Shown: piece by piece, positions 11,763-24,245 of the stretch | Position numbering within the stretch: the stretch's first letter is position 1 | Layout: the number at the start of each line of letters is the position of its first letter | Assembly: GCA_003117195.1 (NCBI GenBank) | Contig: BDSI01000007.1 | Coordinates: forward strand, 248,001 to 312,000 | Length of the DNA: 64,000 nt | Reading direction: 5' to 3' | Origin: Eudorina sp. 2006-703-Eu-15 | Lineage: Eukaryota; Chlorophyta; Chlorophyceae; Chlamydomonadales; Volvocaceae | Notes under the pieces: generated by a model | The model's database searches: none | Told to the model about the DNA's origin: nothing | Seen by the model: only the letters and a program-made list of their open reading frames with translations | Position numbers and translations under genes: made by a program

Positions 11763-14477
11763 GCATTCAAGACACCGCTTGGCACACCCTGTCTTCTATC
11801 TGTACAGCCGCAATAACCCACCCGTCCCCTCACCGCCGTGTGATTAGGCGGGTCTGGCGCGGTTTCCAGGAGAGGCAATCCTGGCGCGCTGGTAACCTGG
11901 TGTAGTGGATGGTATGGCTGCGTGACCCCCCGCGGCGGGTGATGGAGGATGGGTGCGCAGTCCTTGGTAGGGGTTGATGAGACGAGACACCTACGAGCTG
12001 TCTGGGCCCGTTGGAACACCCGGTCGGGATACGGGTCCACGTTGTAACGGTTCCATTAACCCACCCGCCCTACCCCGATCGACATCGCTGATGCCTGGTG
12101 AACGAACACAACCAAGTCGCCGTCACATGGTTCGCTAACCATGATTCGTGTTGACGCTTCTGTAACTCCTCGCTTCATTAATGCATTCGTGCAGTATGGT
12201 CGGTCCAGGCATACATACACACCGGATCCGAACCTCGTCGGCCACCCCGTCCGCTACCCGTCGATAAGATATCACATTGCTGTCCAAGAAGGTACCAGGG
12301 TTTCGGAGCAGGTGGAAGATATTTAAGCATGGTGCAGGCCGATCGCGTGCCTCACATCTTAGAGAACATGTGCGTGCGCGACAGCCTTTCTGTGTAACTG
12401 TCTCCCGTAACTGTCTCTTGTGGCTGGGACGGCCTGGTCAACGGAGCGGTTCTGGAGTCTGAGACGGATTCGGCGGGACTGGAGACCGCTGCCAAGGGCC
12501 CTTACACAGCATGTGCGTGCGCGACAGCCTTTACCTCAAAAGCATCCCCAATTGCTACGGCCGGGACCCGCCATCCGCGCGTGTAGGGGCTTCGTGACTA
12601 AAACTGCCGATTGCAATTTAGCCAACCCCATTTGCTGCAGCTCGCCAGAATTCAGCCTCCCTCTTTGAATATCTATAGAGTCTTCGGCTCGCTAAGACCA
12701 AACATGTTCTGGTTACATACATGGTCTGGTTACAGGATCTCCCGGGAGGGGCCCCACCATTACACTAACCAACTAACTACATAACCAACTAAGGATTCAG
12801 AATCCTTAAAAAGAGTGCACTGGGTTGCGGGCATGCATGCGGGCAGAGTTCCAGTAATCGATTGCACCCAGGGGCATCCAGGCCATAGGGCATCCAAGCA
12901 TTGATGGCTGTCAGCCAGGTTTATATTCTCGAGATGCTGGGATAGTGCTTCGCACCATAAATGAGGAGTAGGGCCGACCATTGTACTGCACTCCCCTTCC
13001 CCTGATGGGGACCGTCCTGCGGGGACCCTTTATTTCGGCCCGTGACAACCAACAACGCAGAACCAGCCACGTTCGCCATCGCCAACCCTGAGCCGTGGGT
13101 GACCAGTCCACGTCGCGTTGTGCCAAGCTAACACTCGCCGTAGCCCATTTTCGGGTTTTTAGAGCATGTAACCTTCTCCTTGCCATCTCACCACTATCAC
13201 TTTCTTCCCGAACCTCCAGACTGTCGTCAACTGACGCTAGGCCAATGAGATAGATTGAGTCACTGTTTGGATCCATTTCGGGAATTGGCACGAAAGCTGC
13301 GCCGTTCCTGCCGCCGTGCTCGTCATAGTATAGTGACGCATGGTCGGACCAGCTTCAGAACTGGGCCCGAAAGGGAAGCCCCTGCCTGGCTGTGCCTTTC
13401 CGACCGCTCTGCGTGGTTTCCGACGTTCCAAAACGTCCCTTGCGTGCGGTTTTGAACTGTTCGGGGGAAACGCTTCATTGCGGTGCGTGACGGTGACCTT
13501 TGCGTGGTACATCGGGTGTTTAGGTTCCGTCACTCCTGCGGACAATCCACTTCTGCAGCAGTTTCGTTGTGCAGCCGAGCTTGCATCACCTGCAGCGGTG
13601 CTTCCCTTTCTCAAGCACACCGCTTCGCATCCGGCTCATACACCGTTGCTCCTTGCGACTTCCAACGATAACCACCTTGCCAGCAGTTTGTTGGGCCTCG
13701 TAATGCCTGTATCCGTTCCTGCCCGCTCTGTTGCTGAGATCTCAGCTGGCAGCTTGCGCACCTGAGCTGCTCGGCCCTGCCCAAATGGTTCTCACGCCTC
13801 GGACCTCACGGCATTGTCTGCATTGTTCCCGTACGTTTCCCGTTTGGTGTGGGTGCGTTCGGGTGCATTTGGGGATGCGCCTGACTGGAGCATGTCGCCC
13901 GTTTTCGTTCCGCTTCGGTTCGGTTACACAAACCTTCATTGCTGCTTTTCCGATTGTGGACGTGTGCATCCGGGCTGTTTCGTGTACTGTTGTTCTTGTT
14001 GCTGAGCCGCGACCGGCTGACTTACTCAAACGGACCAGCTAGGGCTACCTTCGACTGAACTCAAGCCGGCTGCCGGGCCCCGGCAGCCGAGATGTTCCCG
14101 GCGTCCCGTACCGCGCAATTTAAGTCGCAATGACTTCCCATTGCCTCCCTTGTTGACCTCCTGCTAGATGCTTTGTTCTCAATTCAACCCCACACAATTC
14201 TCACCAACAAGCTGCGTCACCTGAAACACACTAGCTCCGAATCGTCGAATTGGATTTGAAGGAGCTCCGGTCAGTGCGGGCCAGGCCAGACTTCCTCCCG
14301 TACATGTACGACTGACAAACAGGTGCATTGCATCCCAATTCATCTTCACCGTGACGACTCCAGCCATCAAGCTGCGCTGTATAGAATTCCCTCAACATAT
14401 AAACATTTACATCTAATCACGATTTTGCAACGTGCAGTTTACGGACGTTATACCCTATGTAAGGATGTGGCACGGAG
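11763..14477. other. Head of unit 1: junction repeat and 5' flank of the coiled-coil gene
   Basis: No gene is supported over 2.7 kb. The segment 11,763-12,046 recurs at 23,790 and 60,877. About 720 bp, 12,047-12,770, are absent from unit 3. Inside it a 20-bp direct repeat (CATGTGCGTGCGCGACAGCC) occurs near 12,368 and 12,510. The stretch 13,030-14,470 recurs upstream of the coiled-coil gene in unit 3, and 13,182-14,470 in unit 2. Confidence 0.6.
14398..14403 (+). promoter_or_regulatory. TATA-like box of coiled-coil gene copy 1
   Basis: TATAAA lies 75 nt before ATG 14478. The same hexamer sits at 47130 and 63198 before copies 2 and 3, in an otherwise conserved flank. Confidence 0.4.
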
Positions 14478-16273
14478 ATGTCCGGCAGTGAGGACAACGT
14501 GCAGGATTTACTACGACAGATCGTTGCTCAGGTTACTCACCTCTCCGAGGATCTAAAGGAAAATACTGAGAAACTAGAGGAAAACCGGAGGCAACTCGAC
14601 CAATTCCGAGAAGATACCAATAGGCAACTCGACCAATTCCGAGAAGATACCAATAGGCAACTCGACCAATTCCGAGAAGATACCAATAAGCGACTAGACG
14701 AGACCAACAAGCGACTAGACGAGACCAATAAGCGAGTAGACCAGCGACTAGATGAGACCAATAAGCGACTCAACAAGATGGACAAGCAGTTCAAGGAGAT
14801 ACAGAAGGGGGTCAACTCGGCAGGGTGCATGCTTGGCGCCACGGTGGAGTCAGCCCTGAGGTAAGTGACCCCGAGATGGTGAAGTGCCCCCGAGATGGCG
14901 ACTGGCACATTATAATTTCTGCAGGATCAACATCGGCGAATTCCAGGGCAAGGGCCGCTCCAAGGGGAAGACTCTTTGGGGCGTGGAGGACATCGCCAAA
15001 GCCATCCTGGAGGGCAAGTGTCCCACGGTAGCGGCGCGAGACCTGCTAAAGGCAGCCAACCAACTTGCCGAGGCAATCGTCACACGCCGCATCCCAGAGC
15101 GCTACATAACGTAAGGTTTGCACGGGTCGCAGCAACTTTTGCTGCGCAATACCACAGGGAGCATTTTCGGAAAGCGGTTGAGCATGCAGAACGGTCCCTC
15201 TTTTACTCGTTTCCCATCAGGCGAATTCATACGCTTATCTGCAACTCGACGGGTGAGGACAAATGTCTTGTGTACCTGAAGAAGGCTCTGGCTGCGCACA
15301 ACTGGCTGGAACCCTTAAACCCGACACAGCTTGGAGACTTTCTGCGTTTCGTTCAGTCGGGTCGGCCGGTTCCGTCGGTGGCGCAAGCCCCAGCCGGCGT
15401 CCCTGAAGCGTCTGGCAGCACAGTCGGTGACACGCGCTCCGTTCAGTCGGGTCAGCCGGTTCCGTCGGCGGCGCAAGCCTCAGCCGGCGTCGCCGAAGCG
15501 TCGGGCAGCACAGTCGGTGATAGGAGTTCCGTCGGCAAGCGCGCCGGCAAGAACCGCAAAGGCCACGTACCGCTGACCCTCCTGCTGGGCAAACTGCTGG
15601 GGTACCTCAAGGCCGGGGACCAAGATGCAAAGATGGGCCGTCTGCTGGCCGTTGGTGCGGATGGTAGCCTTGGCATTGCCATGCTGCAATTCGCAGCGAC
15701 CATGGCGGACACGGAGCCCACAAAGCCAGCGACCCGGTACAGCGACATCATCCTGCCCTCGACACGCGTTCAGTTCGACGTGCAGGGTACCATCAAGGTG
15801 CGTTTGCGGGGTCGACAGACTGTGAGATTGCCAACACGAACTTCGGGTGCATGCGATGGGTGTGGATGCATTAGCGTTGTGGTTGTATTTGATATTTGTG
15901 CGCCTTTTGCAATTGCGGTGGAGGGTGGGGTCGAATGCCTGCTTGCTGCCAGTGGAGAGGACATGGTGGGTCTGGCTAGCCAACCAATCATCCACTGAGT
16001 GGAGCATGCTTGCCATGATTGCAGCTGACTGAGACGACGGCGACAACGGAAGCTGGTGAGATCAAACAGAACGATGCCCACTACGGCGTTGCCAAGGGGC
16101 AGCTCAGGCATCGACTGAAATTGCTCGAGTGGGCTATCAAGGTCCTCTACCCCAACATCAACAACGTCACCAAGGTCGGCCACGTCTACTTCCCGCTGGG
16201 ATCAGAAAGCAAACCCAGAAGGGGCACCGAGACGGACGACGATGGGATCATCTACGAGACGCACTACTTGTAA
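14478..16273 (+). CDS. Coiled-coil protein with PD-(D/E)XK-like C-terminus, copy 1 (464 aa)
   Basis: Exons 14478-14860, 14925-15110, 15221-15797 and 16025-16273 join in phase (donors GTAAGT, GTAAGG, GTGCGT; acceptors CTGCAG, CATCAG, TTGCAG) to 465 codons. Residues ~9-105 form a long coiled coil of 11-residue (QLDQFREDTNR) and 7-residue (RLDETNK) repeats. Residues ~128-240 form a helical domain (GVEDIAKAILEGKCPTVAA). A Gly/Ser/Pro-rich linker holds two ~27-residue repeats (VQSGRPVPS / VQSGQPVPS). The C-terminus shows D376 (FDVQG), then E394-x-K396 (EAGEIK), then a Gln-bearing helix (KGQLRHRL). That spacing is typical of PD-(D/E)XK nucleases. Nuclease activity is only inferred. Coiled coils followed by such folds are known from bacterial proteins. 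Copies 2 and 3 follow downstream. Confidence 0.75.
14592..14765 (+). repeat. Coding coil repeats, copy 1
   Basis: Residues 39-96: three 33-nt units coding QLDQFREDTN(R/K), two 21-nt units coding RLDETNK, and one RVDQRLDETNK. The unit number differs between the three gene copies. Confidence 0.9.
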
Positions 16274-19082
16274 GGGTCTCAACACAGCAGTATCCGTGGA
16301 AGGGGCCGCGGCAACGGCCGCTCTGTGCTGGTCGTGTCGGCGTCGGCGTCTCAGGACTGCGCGGTTCAGGCGTCGTCTTGAGGTAGCACCAGCAGCGCAG
16401 TGAGGGCTGTGGAGATCGGGCAACGGTGGCACGTCCAGCAACAGCAGTGAGCCACAGGGTTGTGGGGTTCAGGTGACTGCAGCACTGGACTAGGCTGTTC
16501 CGGCCATGGCAGCAAAGGGCTGCAAGGCGCCGGCCACATCAGTGCAGGCTTCGTGCCGGCTGTGAGGTTCAGATGATGATAGTGCAGCGCTGCACAATGC
16601 TGGCAGGCATAGTGAGGGGCTTCAGGGTTCTGGCGCCGGAGGAGGGGACTGTGATGACAAGGAGCTGCGAGGCCCATGCGACGGCGGCTGGCAGCAGTGG
16701 GGGGCCGCGGGGCTTCATTAGCGCCGGAGTTGCGCTACGCGTCTATGTGGCGGCGACAACAGCCGGGGGCTGTGAGATGGTTATGACACTGACGTTGGGA
16801 CTGGCGGCGCCAATTGCAGTGCGGCGCTGCGGGGCATGGGCAATGGTGGCGCCTGTCTGAGTGGCGCCGGTGGGAGCAGCATGGGGCTGCGGGGCCCAGG
16901 CGAACGGCGGCTCTGGGCTTCATTGTTGCAGCGACAGCAGCGCGGCAATAGTGTTGCTCTGCATATCGTGGCTGGTGACAGCAACCGAGGCACCGAGGCG
17001 CATGCGACGTTGGCGCCTGGCTTAGCATCTCTTTCAGGAGCGCGGAGCTCAGGTGGCGGTGGCTCTGGGCTGGTCGGGCTGGGGAGGCAAGGCCAAATTT
17101 AGAGGGCTTGGAGACGGCCGTGCTGGGCTATGCAGCGCCGTATCAACGGCGCGGATCACTGAGGCACTTGGCGTAGATGTTGCGGCGACATTAGCGTGGG
17201 CTGTACAGCTCATGCGACAGCACTTCTCGGGCTAGCGGTCCGAGTGTCAGTGCGGGCTGCGTGTCTCATGCCACGGCGGCGATGCCGGGTAATGTTGGCG
17301 TCGGCACGTCGAGACCCAGCTGCACATCTCAGGCGTCGTGGCGTAGGTGACAGTTGTGTTGTGGTGAGGATCAGGCGACGCTGTTGACGGCAGCCATGGT
17401 ACTGTTGGGTTGGGCGGGATATGGAAGGAGCAAGCGTGGAGCCGGGCCGAACCTAACAATGGCGGGGCAGGGTTTCGACGGGTTTCGACAATAGGCAAAC
17501 GAAGCATGCGCTCGGCGGTGTCCACGGTGGTGGGTAGAGCCACGACGCTCTAGCGAAGGCAGTGTGAGACGCTTTGGTGCCGACGGCTGCGAGTGGTCAG
17601 GTTTTTCGGCGGCATAGGGCTGGGCGGCATCATTAACAGCTTTAAGGACTGGGAGGCTAGCGCAGGATCGCCAGTACAGGCTGGATCAACTGGGAGGCTA
17701 GCGCAGGATCGCCAGTACAGGCTGGATCACCGCAATGGCTTTGACATTGTCAGAGAATGGGGTTCTCGTGACTGCAGCGCTGGCCGTTACGGTGTCGGTA
17801 GCAGTGAGGCACAGCCAAAAGGCTCGGGTGCGAGTAGAAGCGCCAAGGCATCTGCTGCGCCATCGTTGCAAGCCAACCCCATTTCGCAAAGATTCACTGG
17901 CATGCGGGCCGAGTTCCAGTAATCGATTCCAAGACGGACTAGCAACGGCATCGCACCCACGCCATATCCGCGACCAAAAATGTGGGTACGATATCACATA
18001 GGAGCACGACCGCAGATGTACGGCACTGTGTCCAGCAAACGACATTTCAGTTCCATGCCGATCCTGGACTCCGCTCCATACACGAAAGGTTGGATTCGTT
18101 TCATTCCTGTACGAGCCAACCTGCTCAGGCAAGCATGAATGGCGAATTTGTAGCCCCATGCACTTCGCGGACGCAGCAGCTGCCGTCCTCTGCCCTGCTC
18201 TGCCGTCTGCCACCGCATACAGCGGCCGGCGTGCGCAAATCGTGCCTTGCAGCGCACCTCTAACACGTTTCAGCGGCGTCTACACTTCCACAGCAGCTGG
18301 ACAGCGTCCCTCGCTCGTCCACAAATCGTACGGCGACTCTAACCCACCGGACACCAATTCTTCAAACCCGCCACCCGCGCCATCTGACGAGTTCTTCCGC
18401 ACCCGGATCCGCAGCGCCTGCATGCCGCCGCCCGTGCGGATCCACCCGGATCCAGATCCAGATCCCTGCGGAACCCAGATCCGCGTACGACGTGGATCTT
18501 CCACACAGCTTCCCACGTCTGCACCCCTAGGGGTTCCCCCCGCTTCACACACATAGTGCCTCGGGGGCGGGTCGGGGTGCCTGGACGAGTAATCTTTCTA
18601 AACACATAGTGCCTCCCGCACCGCCTCCCCCTCCCTACATGTACCTCCTTGTACCTCGTCTCCTCGCTAGATGCCCCAGACCTCCCTGACACCAGGCCGA
18701 TGTAGCGGGAGGCAGACCGCATGTCTGATGACTGGTTCCACATCGGCCGTGGCATCTCACCGCACGCCTGCCTTGCCTGCCTACGAACACCCCCTCGCCC
18801 GACGAAACATGCATTCCAATGCATTCGCAAACGCCCGTACTTCAAATCGGCTCGCCCGTGGCCCCGTGGCCCCTATTCGTGCCCCTCCCCCCCCACACAC
18901 ACACACCGGCGATACCGCCCGGACGTGCTGGCCTCGCCTCTGCCGCCTCCGCGCCGTCGCCCTCGCCGGCGCCTCACCTCCAGCCCGGTGTCGGGAGGGA
19001 GCGCGCCAAAGCGCACTAACGGGGGCCCTTTCATGACCGCCCCCCTTAGAGATCCCTCATCGAAGATCTCCCTCTCTCTATC
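16274..19082. other. GC-rich spacer between the convergent genes of unit 1
   Basis: No exon is supported. The sequence is low-complexity and GGC/CAG-rich. From 18,380 to 18,500 it has several GGATCC/GGATCT-type short repeats. The same spacer occurs at 49,006-51,831. Confidence 0.55.
17648..17729. repeat. 41-bp direct tandem repeat, two copies
   Basis: A 41-bp unit beginning ACTGGGAGGCTAGCGC occurs twice head-to-tail with no mismatch seen. The same doublet is at 50,380-50,461 in unit 2, so it predates the unit duplication. Confidence 0.85.
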
Positions 19083-22000
19083 TCACAGATCCAACGTGAG
19101 GTGGTTGGCAAGGTGGTGCAGCTCGGGCTGCTCATGCACCCAGTGCGCGAAGCTGGTGCGCTTGTCGGCGCCCTGCTCCAGGTAGCATCTGAGGGGCAGA
19201 GCGCGTAAGTGGGTGCGTGGGTGGGTGGATTAAGTGGGTGAGTGGATTGCGCGCGTGACTGGGTGCGTGGATTGAGTACGTGAGTAGGTGAGTGAGGGGG
19301 TTCAAGCGGCGACCATGAGGGTCAGGCGGCAATCTGCTGGTCTGCCAGGTCGCGTTACCCGTGGGTCAGGACCGCGGGGCGGAGTGCCCAACGAACACAA
19401 CGAACTCGCTGCCTTGGCCCGCCAGAACTTGCGGCGAGGGCCGGCGCCTCGTGTAGAACCTCCAAGCCAGCGCCTGATTTCCCACGCCCGGCAATCCTCA
19501 GCGCAACGAGGAGCCCCCGGCAATGAGACCACCCAGCAGCAAACGCACAGACGCCCCCACCTGTACGTTATGAGCAGGAAGTAGCGTTTCAGGTAGTGCA
19601 GCCCCAGTTGGCGCGCCGTAAACTGCGGCCCCATCGGCGCCACCACCGCCGCGGCCGCGCCGCCGCCGCTGGGCGACGCGCCCGAGGGCCCCGCGGCGGC
19701 GGCGGGGGCCGGCGGGGGCGCCTCCGCCTGCGCCTTGCAGTTGTGGATGTCCAGCAGCAGGTCCCCCACCTGCTGCCCCACCGTCGAAATGACCGCGTCC
19801 ACCGCCAACTTGGCCTCAAAGCCGCCCTGCATCAACCTGCACAGCGACATGATGCCGCGGTACTCGCCCGCCGCACCGTCCAGCGACAACATCCCCGAAG
19901 ACCGAATTGACATCGGGCTGCCGCCGCCTGGGCCACCTGGGCCAACACCAGCACCACCACCATTCTGTTGCTGTTGCTGTTGCTGCTGTTGCTGCTGCTG
20001 CTGCTGCTGGCGGGAGAGGTAGGTGCCCAGCAGCGCCGCCACGAAGCGCGCTGAGGAGCCGGTGGGGGTGCGGGAGAGGATGAGGTGCAGCACCCGGCAG
20101 CCCGGCTCCGCCTCCTGCGCGGCGGCGGTCACCTCGGTCAGCTGGCCGTGCAGCGCGTTCACGTCGGCGGCCTCCGGGGTGCGCTCGCGGGAGAGGGGGA
20201 TGCGACGGTAGCTGATGCGGAAGCCGGCCTCCTCCAGCTGCTGCATCAGCTGCGGGGACCAGGGGCGGGGAGACAGAGAGAAAAGGACGGCGTGTGTGAT
20301 AGATGGATGGATAGGAGGCGGGTGTGTGAGGGCGCGTGGGGCGGCGCGAGGTGTGTGTGGATACCCGGCGGAACGAAGTGAAACCGATGGAGAGTGACCC
20401 CAATGTCTATACCACACCCCACCACCTGCCCACCACCAGCCCACCACCAGCCCACCTCCAGAAGCGACAGCAGCGCACTCGGTGAGTCCGGGTCCAGGGT
20501 CTCCCAGAAAGGGGCCACCCCACTGCCCGGGTACAGGTCGACCAGGTGGGTGACGTCATCGGGCTTGGCGACCGTGGCGGAGGCATCCCCGGCGGCGGCG
20601 GCGGCGGTGGCGGCAGGGTTAGCATCGCCGGCGGCGGCGGCGGCGTCGACCTCCGGGGGCGTGGCTGGCGCGGGCGGCGGCGAGCCGGGTGTGGACGAGG
20701 GCGCGGGGCTGGCGGCCTTGGCTGCGGAGCTGGCGGTAGGTGAACCCCCTGCACATAGGGTACGTAACGCCATGTTGGAGGGTGAGAGGAGGTCGCAAGA
20801 ACACCCGCATTACGGCAGTCTGTCGTGGAAACAGCGTGTCGTCAAAACAAACCTTTGGAAGTTCCGCACCACATTCGACTGCAGACGATCTGCAAACGGA
20901 ACGATGTGAAGACGCCGATAGCGCAATACCGATCCGGTCGGCGCTGGCGCCCCATCGACCCGTCCGCGAGGCCCCGGCCATAAAAGCCCTGCCGTACACG
21001 CCTCGGTGCGTGTCGTACTGCCGTACTTTGGCTTTGAAAATGTCTGCAGCCGCACACATATAAATATTTAACCCTAAACACTCCCCCCGGGCCCCGGGCG
21101 TGCTCACCGTTGGCGTTGGGTCGCGGGGGCGTCAGGCGGGGGACTGCCGACGGGGGGCCGTGGGCCTGCTCCCGGTGCAGCAGCACCCGAATGCCCCACA
21201 GGGCCGCCTCATCCATCACGTCCTCCTTCAACAACAGCTCCAGCTCCTGGGGGGTTGGGGAGGGGGCAGGCAGGCCACGGGGGTGCGGGTGAGGATGTGG
21301 GGTTGAGTATAAAAGGTGTGTGTGTGTGTGTGTGTGTAAAAAAATGAGGGTGTGAGGTGCGGGTGCGGGTGCGGGTGCGGATGTGAGATGCGGGCGAGGA
21401 GCACGCTAAGGACAAACGGAACGTGGGCAAGCAGGAACACTACCCACCATCCAACGAACCAAAACAATCGGGCGCCAGCACACCACATCAGGGAGAAGCA
21501 ACTGTGTGCTGCACACGGAGAGGGCGCCGGGGACACCAAGCGCCACCGTAGACGCCGCCCTGGGCCAGAAGAGAACTGGGACCCGTGGGTCACGTCCGGC
21601 TGCTTGCCCGCCCCTCCCGGGGCCCCTTCCTCTGTCAATAAAGACAGCGAAACCGCAAAAAATGCAACAACCCGATAATCCCTTCCTCTAGACCCTCCCT
21701 GGAAAGCCCGCAGGGCCCCCCCCACCTGCAGTATACATAGTTCTACCAATTTCCTATACCCCCACCTGCAGCTGCGCCGCGTGGATGCCCGCGTGATGCA
21801 TCGCGGCGGCGGGCATCTCCAGCTCGCGCCGCATGTACGGCGTCCCGTTGACGTACACCACCAGCTCCTCACGCACGTCGGAGATGACCACGTGGGCGGG
21901 GGCCCCCCCGGGGCGGCGGCCCCCCCGGCCCCGCGCCCAGGCGCCGCAACAGCGCCGCAAGCTCCGAGGAGGGCACGTTGCCTGTTCGGGCACGTGCCCG

Positions 22001-23764
22001 GAGACCGAGATAACAAAAGTGTTCATTTTCCAAGGCGGTTGCGTGTGCGGGCAGGGAAAAAGAAAAATGTTGAACGTCAATGCGAAGGGCAGCGTCTCTA
22101 GGGTGGTCCTGCCCTCGCCCGCCCGCCCGCCCACTCACCGACGCTGTACACCGGGAATGACCCCGCCTGCACGTGGTCCGGCACCACCCCGCCGCCCTCC
22201 GCCTCCCCCTCGCCCTCGCCCTGCCCGTCCTCCTCCTCTGCAGAGGCGGTGGGCAGCAAGTAGGACTTGAGGATGGTGCGCTTGGTGAGGGTGCGGCCCT
22301 TGCGGCGGGCCAGCACGGACCGCTGATCGGCCAGGGCGTCGCCCTCGCCCCCCTCGCCCGCGGCGCCCTGCGGGTGGGTGCGACGTGTGGGTGAAGTGCG
22401 CACCCGGGGAGGGGGGAGACCGACCCGTGGGGTGAAGTGAATCAGGTTGGGGAGGGCGGGTTTCGGAGCTTCGTAGGGCGGGCTGGCTCGACAGCCGCAG
22501 CGACAGAACACGGGCGGGTTTCCTCACGAAACACACATTGGCGCATTGGGTTCCTTTTGAGTTGCAAGCTTGCAGCCCTGGCCTGCCCAGACGGCGCTCT
22601 CTCCCTTTCCGACCCACGGGTCCAAACCGCACGCACTGCGCGTGTCCCACTCGGTACGGACGGGAGAGGAACCGTCGCCCCCTCCCCTCCGCCGTCCCCT
22701 TTCGCGCCTTTCCATCCGCCTCTCCGACGCCTACTGCCCACCATCATTACCTAAATCCCCTCACAAACTTGCCTGAGCCACGTCCTCGTTCCCAGTAACC
22801 ATCCCCCTCCCCCCACAGGTGCGCCCCCCCTCCCCCTTCTCTCGCGCACCTTGTACAGGACCGGCAGCTTGGCCGCCGGCACGGGCTCCAAAGCGGCGCC
22901 CGGGTTCTCGTGGATCGACGCGAAGGCGGACTGCGAGGCGGGGAGGGGCAGGGGATGAAACGGGATTCGGTAAAACAAAAAACAGGCGGGGCGGGGAGAT
23001 GGTCGGGTAGAGCGGGTGGCGGGGGTGCGTTGGCGGAGGGCACAGCGGGTGGCGTTGGGCCCATGCGCGATAGGAGGGGGCGGGGGCCGGGAGCGCCATA
23101 CAACGCACGCGGGTGGGGTCTTGGGAGACGGACGGGGGCGATGCTGGCGTACGACAGAGACACACACACACACACACACGCTTCTCGCTGCTCAGTTATC
23201 TTTCACAAACACAAATACACACACACAGCCGCCGTACCTTGAGGTCGGGCCTGCTGGCCAGCCAGTCGGAGTAGGAGCACGTCTCTGGCCCCACGTTCTC
23301 TAGGTAGTAGGAGAAGGCGATGAGCTGGCAGTAGCGCTCCAGGTAGGCCGAGCCGCGCTTGAAGGCGGCGTGGCGCTGTTGCATCTCCGGACGGATGTAC
23401 TTGTACGAACTGCGGGGCTTGCGGTACCTGCCGCAAGCACGCAAGCACGCATGTGCCGGGCGGGGTTGGAAGGGCGAAGGGCAAAGGGGGGAGGGCGAAG
23501 GGGAGGGAGGACCGAGGTGGTGGAAGGTGACACCGCTGATTCAGGGGCCCACAGGAGCGGGTGTCAAGGTTGTTAAGGGTTGGGTTGACTTGTTCAGGGT
23601 GCGCTCGGCACCAGAAAATCTGTACTTCCACCATCTTCCGTACTGCTGTCGTATAATCGTCGTACACTGTTGTGTACTTACTTCATGATGGCGACCCGCA
23701 GGTTGATGACGTCGGAGGCCGCGTCGATGATCTGATCCACCACCTTCTTGGCCCCGTCGCCCCC
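19083..23764 (-). pseudogene. Paladin-like gene, 5'-truncated copy with exon-5 frameshift (unit 1)
   Basis: Nine exons: 23764-23682, 23427-23238, 22930-22850, 22367-22139, 21981-21766, 21246-21108, 20748-20456, 20249-19561 and 19188-19083. Paladin-type landmarks are visible: VDQIIDAASDVINLR, AYLERYCQLIAFSYYLE, RTLTKRTILKSYLLP, VVISDVREELVVYVNG, ISYRRIPLSRERTPEAADV and LKRYFLLITYR. Paladin proteins carry tyrosine-phosphatase-like repeats; the loop here (LHLILSRTPTGSS) lacks the catalytic Cys, so this would be a pseudo-enzyme. The 5' exons are missing: the repeat junction starts 26 nt before exon 1. Exon 5 is 2 nt shorter than in copy 2, within a G-run near 21,900-21,935, which breaks the frame. 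Exon 8 has a 15-Gln run and is intact to the stop at 19083. The G-run change could be a sequencing error. Confidence 0.65.
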
Positions 23765-24245
23765 CTGGAGCACAGAGAGGGGGACAGGCGCATTCAAGAC
23801 ACCGCTTGGCACACCCTGTCTTCTATCTGTACAGCAGCAATAACCCACCCGTCCCCTCACCGCCGTGTGATTAGGCGGGTCTGGCGCGGTTTCCAGAAGA
23901 GGCAATCCTGGCGCGCTGGTAACCTGGTGTAGTGGCTGGTATGGCTGCGTGACCCCCCGCGGCGGGTGATGGAGGATGGGTGCGCAGTCCTTGGTAGGGG
24001 TTGATGAGACGAGACACCTACGAGCTGTCTGGGCCCGTTGGAACACCCGGTCGGGATACGGGTCCACGACGTAACGGTTCCATTAACCCACCCGCCCTAC
24101 CCCGATCGACATCGCTGATGCCTGGTGAACGAACACAACCAAGTCGCCGTCACATGGTTCGCTAACCATGATTCGTGTTGACGCTTCTGTAACTCCTCGC
24201 TTCATTAATGCATTCGTGCAGTATGGTCGGTCCAGGCATACATAC

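Larger units (their letters stand above)
11763..23789. repeat. Tandem array unit 1 (12.0 kb)
   Basis: The unit starts with GCATTCAAGACACCGC and ends where the same sequence begins unit 2. Order: unit head, coiled-coil/nuclease-like gene (+), spacer, 3' part of a paladin-like gene (-). Most of 13,182-21,250 recurs at 45,915-53,985 with only scattered substitutions and small indels. The same order of blocks in units 2 and 3 shows a direct tandem duplication. Confidence 0.85.

Noticed and set aside
13255..14042. Repeated ORFs (103-141 codons) upstream of the coiled-coil genes
   Set aside because: They are kept only by the unit duplication. They lack coding bias and splice support, and copy 3 interrupts them by insertion.
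14592..14765. CRISPR-like regular repeats
   Set aside because: The repeats are contiguous, in frame, and code for a coiled coil; there are no spacers.
16366..17543. GC-rich ORFs in the spacer after the coiled-coil gene
   Set aside because: Low-complexity Ala/Gly/Arg or Pro/His products on both strands, without domains.
17648..17729. 41-bp doublet considered as a transposon target duplication
   Set aside because: The copies are directly adjacent with nothing between them, and both units carry it.
18280..18556. ORF with a PDPDPDP-like run
   Set aside because: Produced by short GGATCC/GGATCT repeats in the spacer, with no domain and no splice context.
19960..20010. CTG/TTG run considered as a regulatory microsatellite
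   Set aside because: On the minus strand it is the in-frame polyglutamine run of paladin exon 8.
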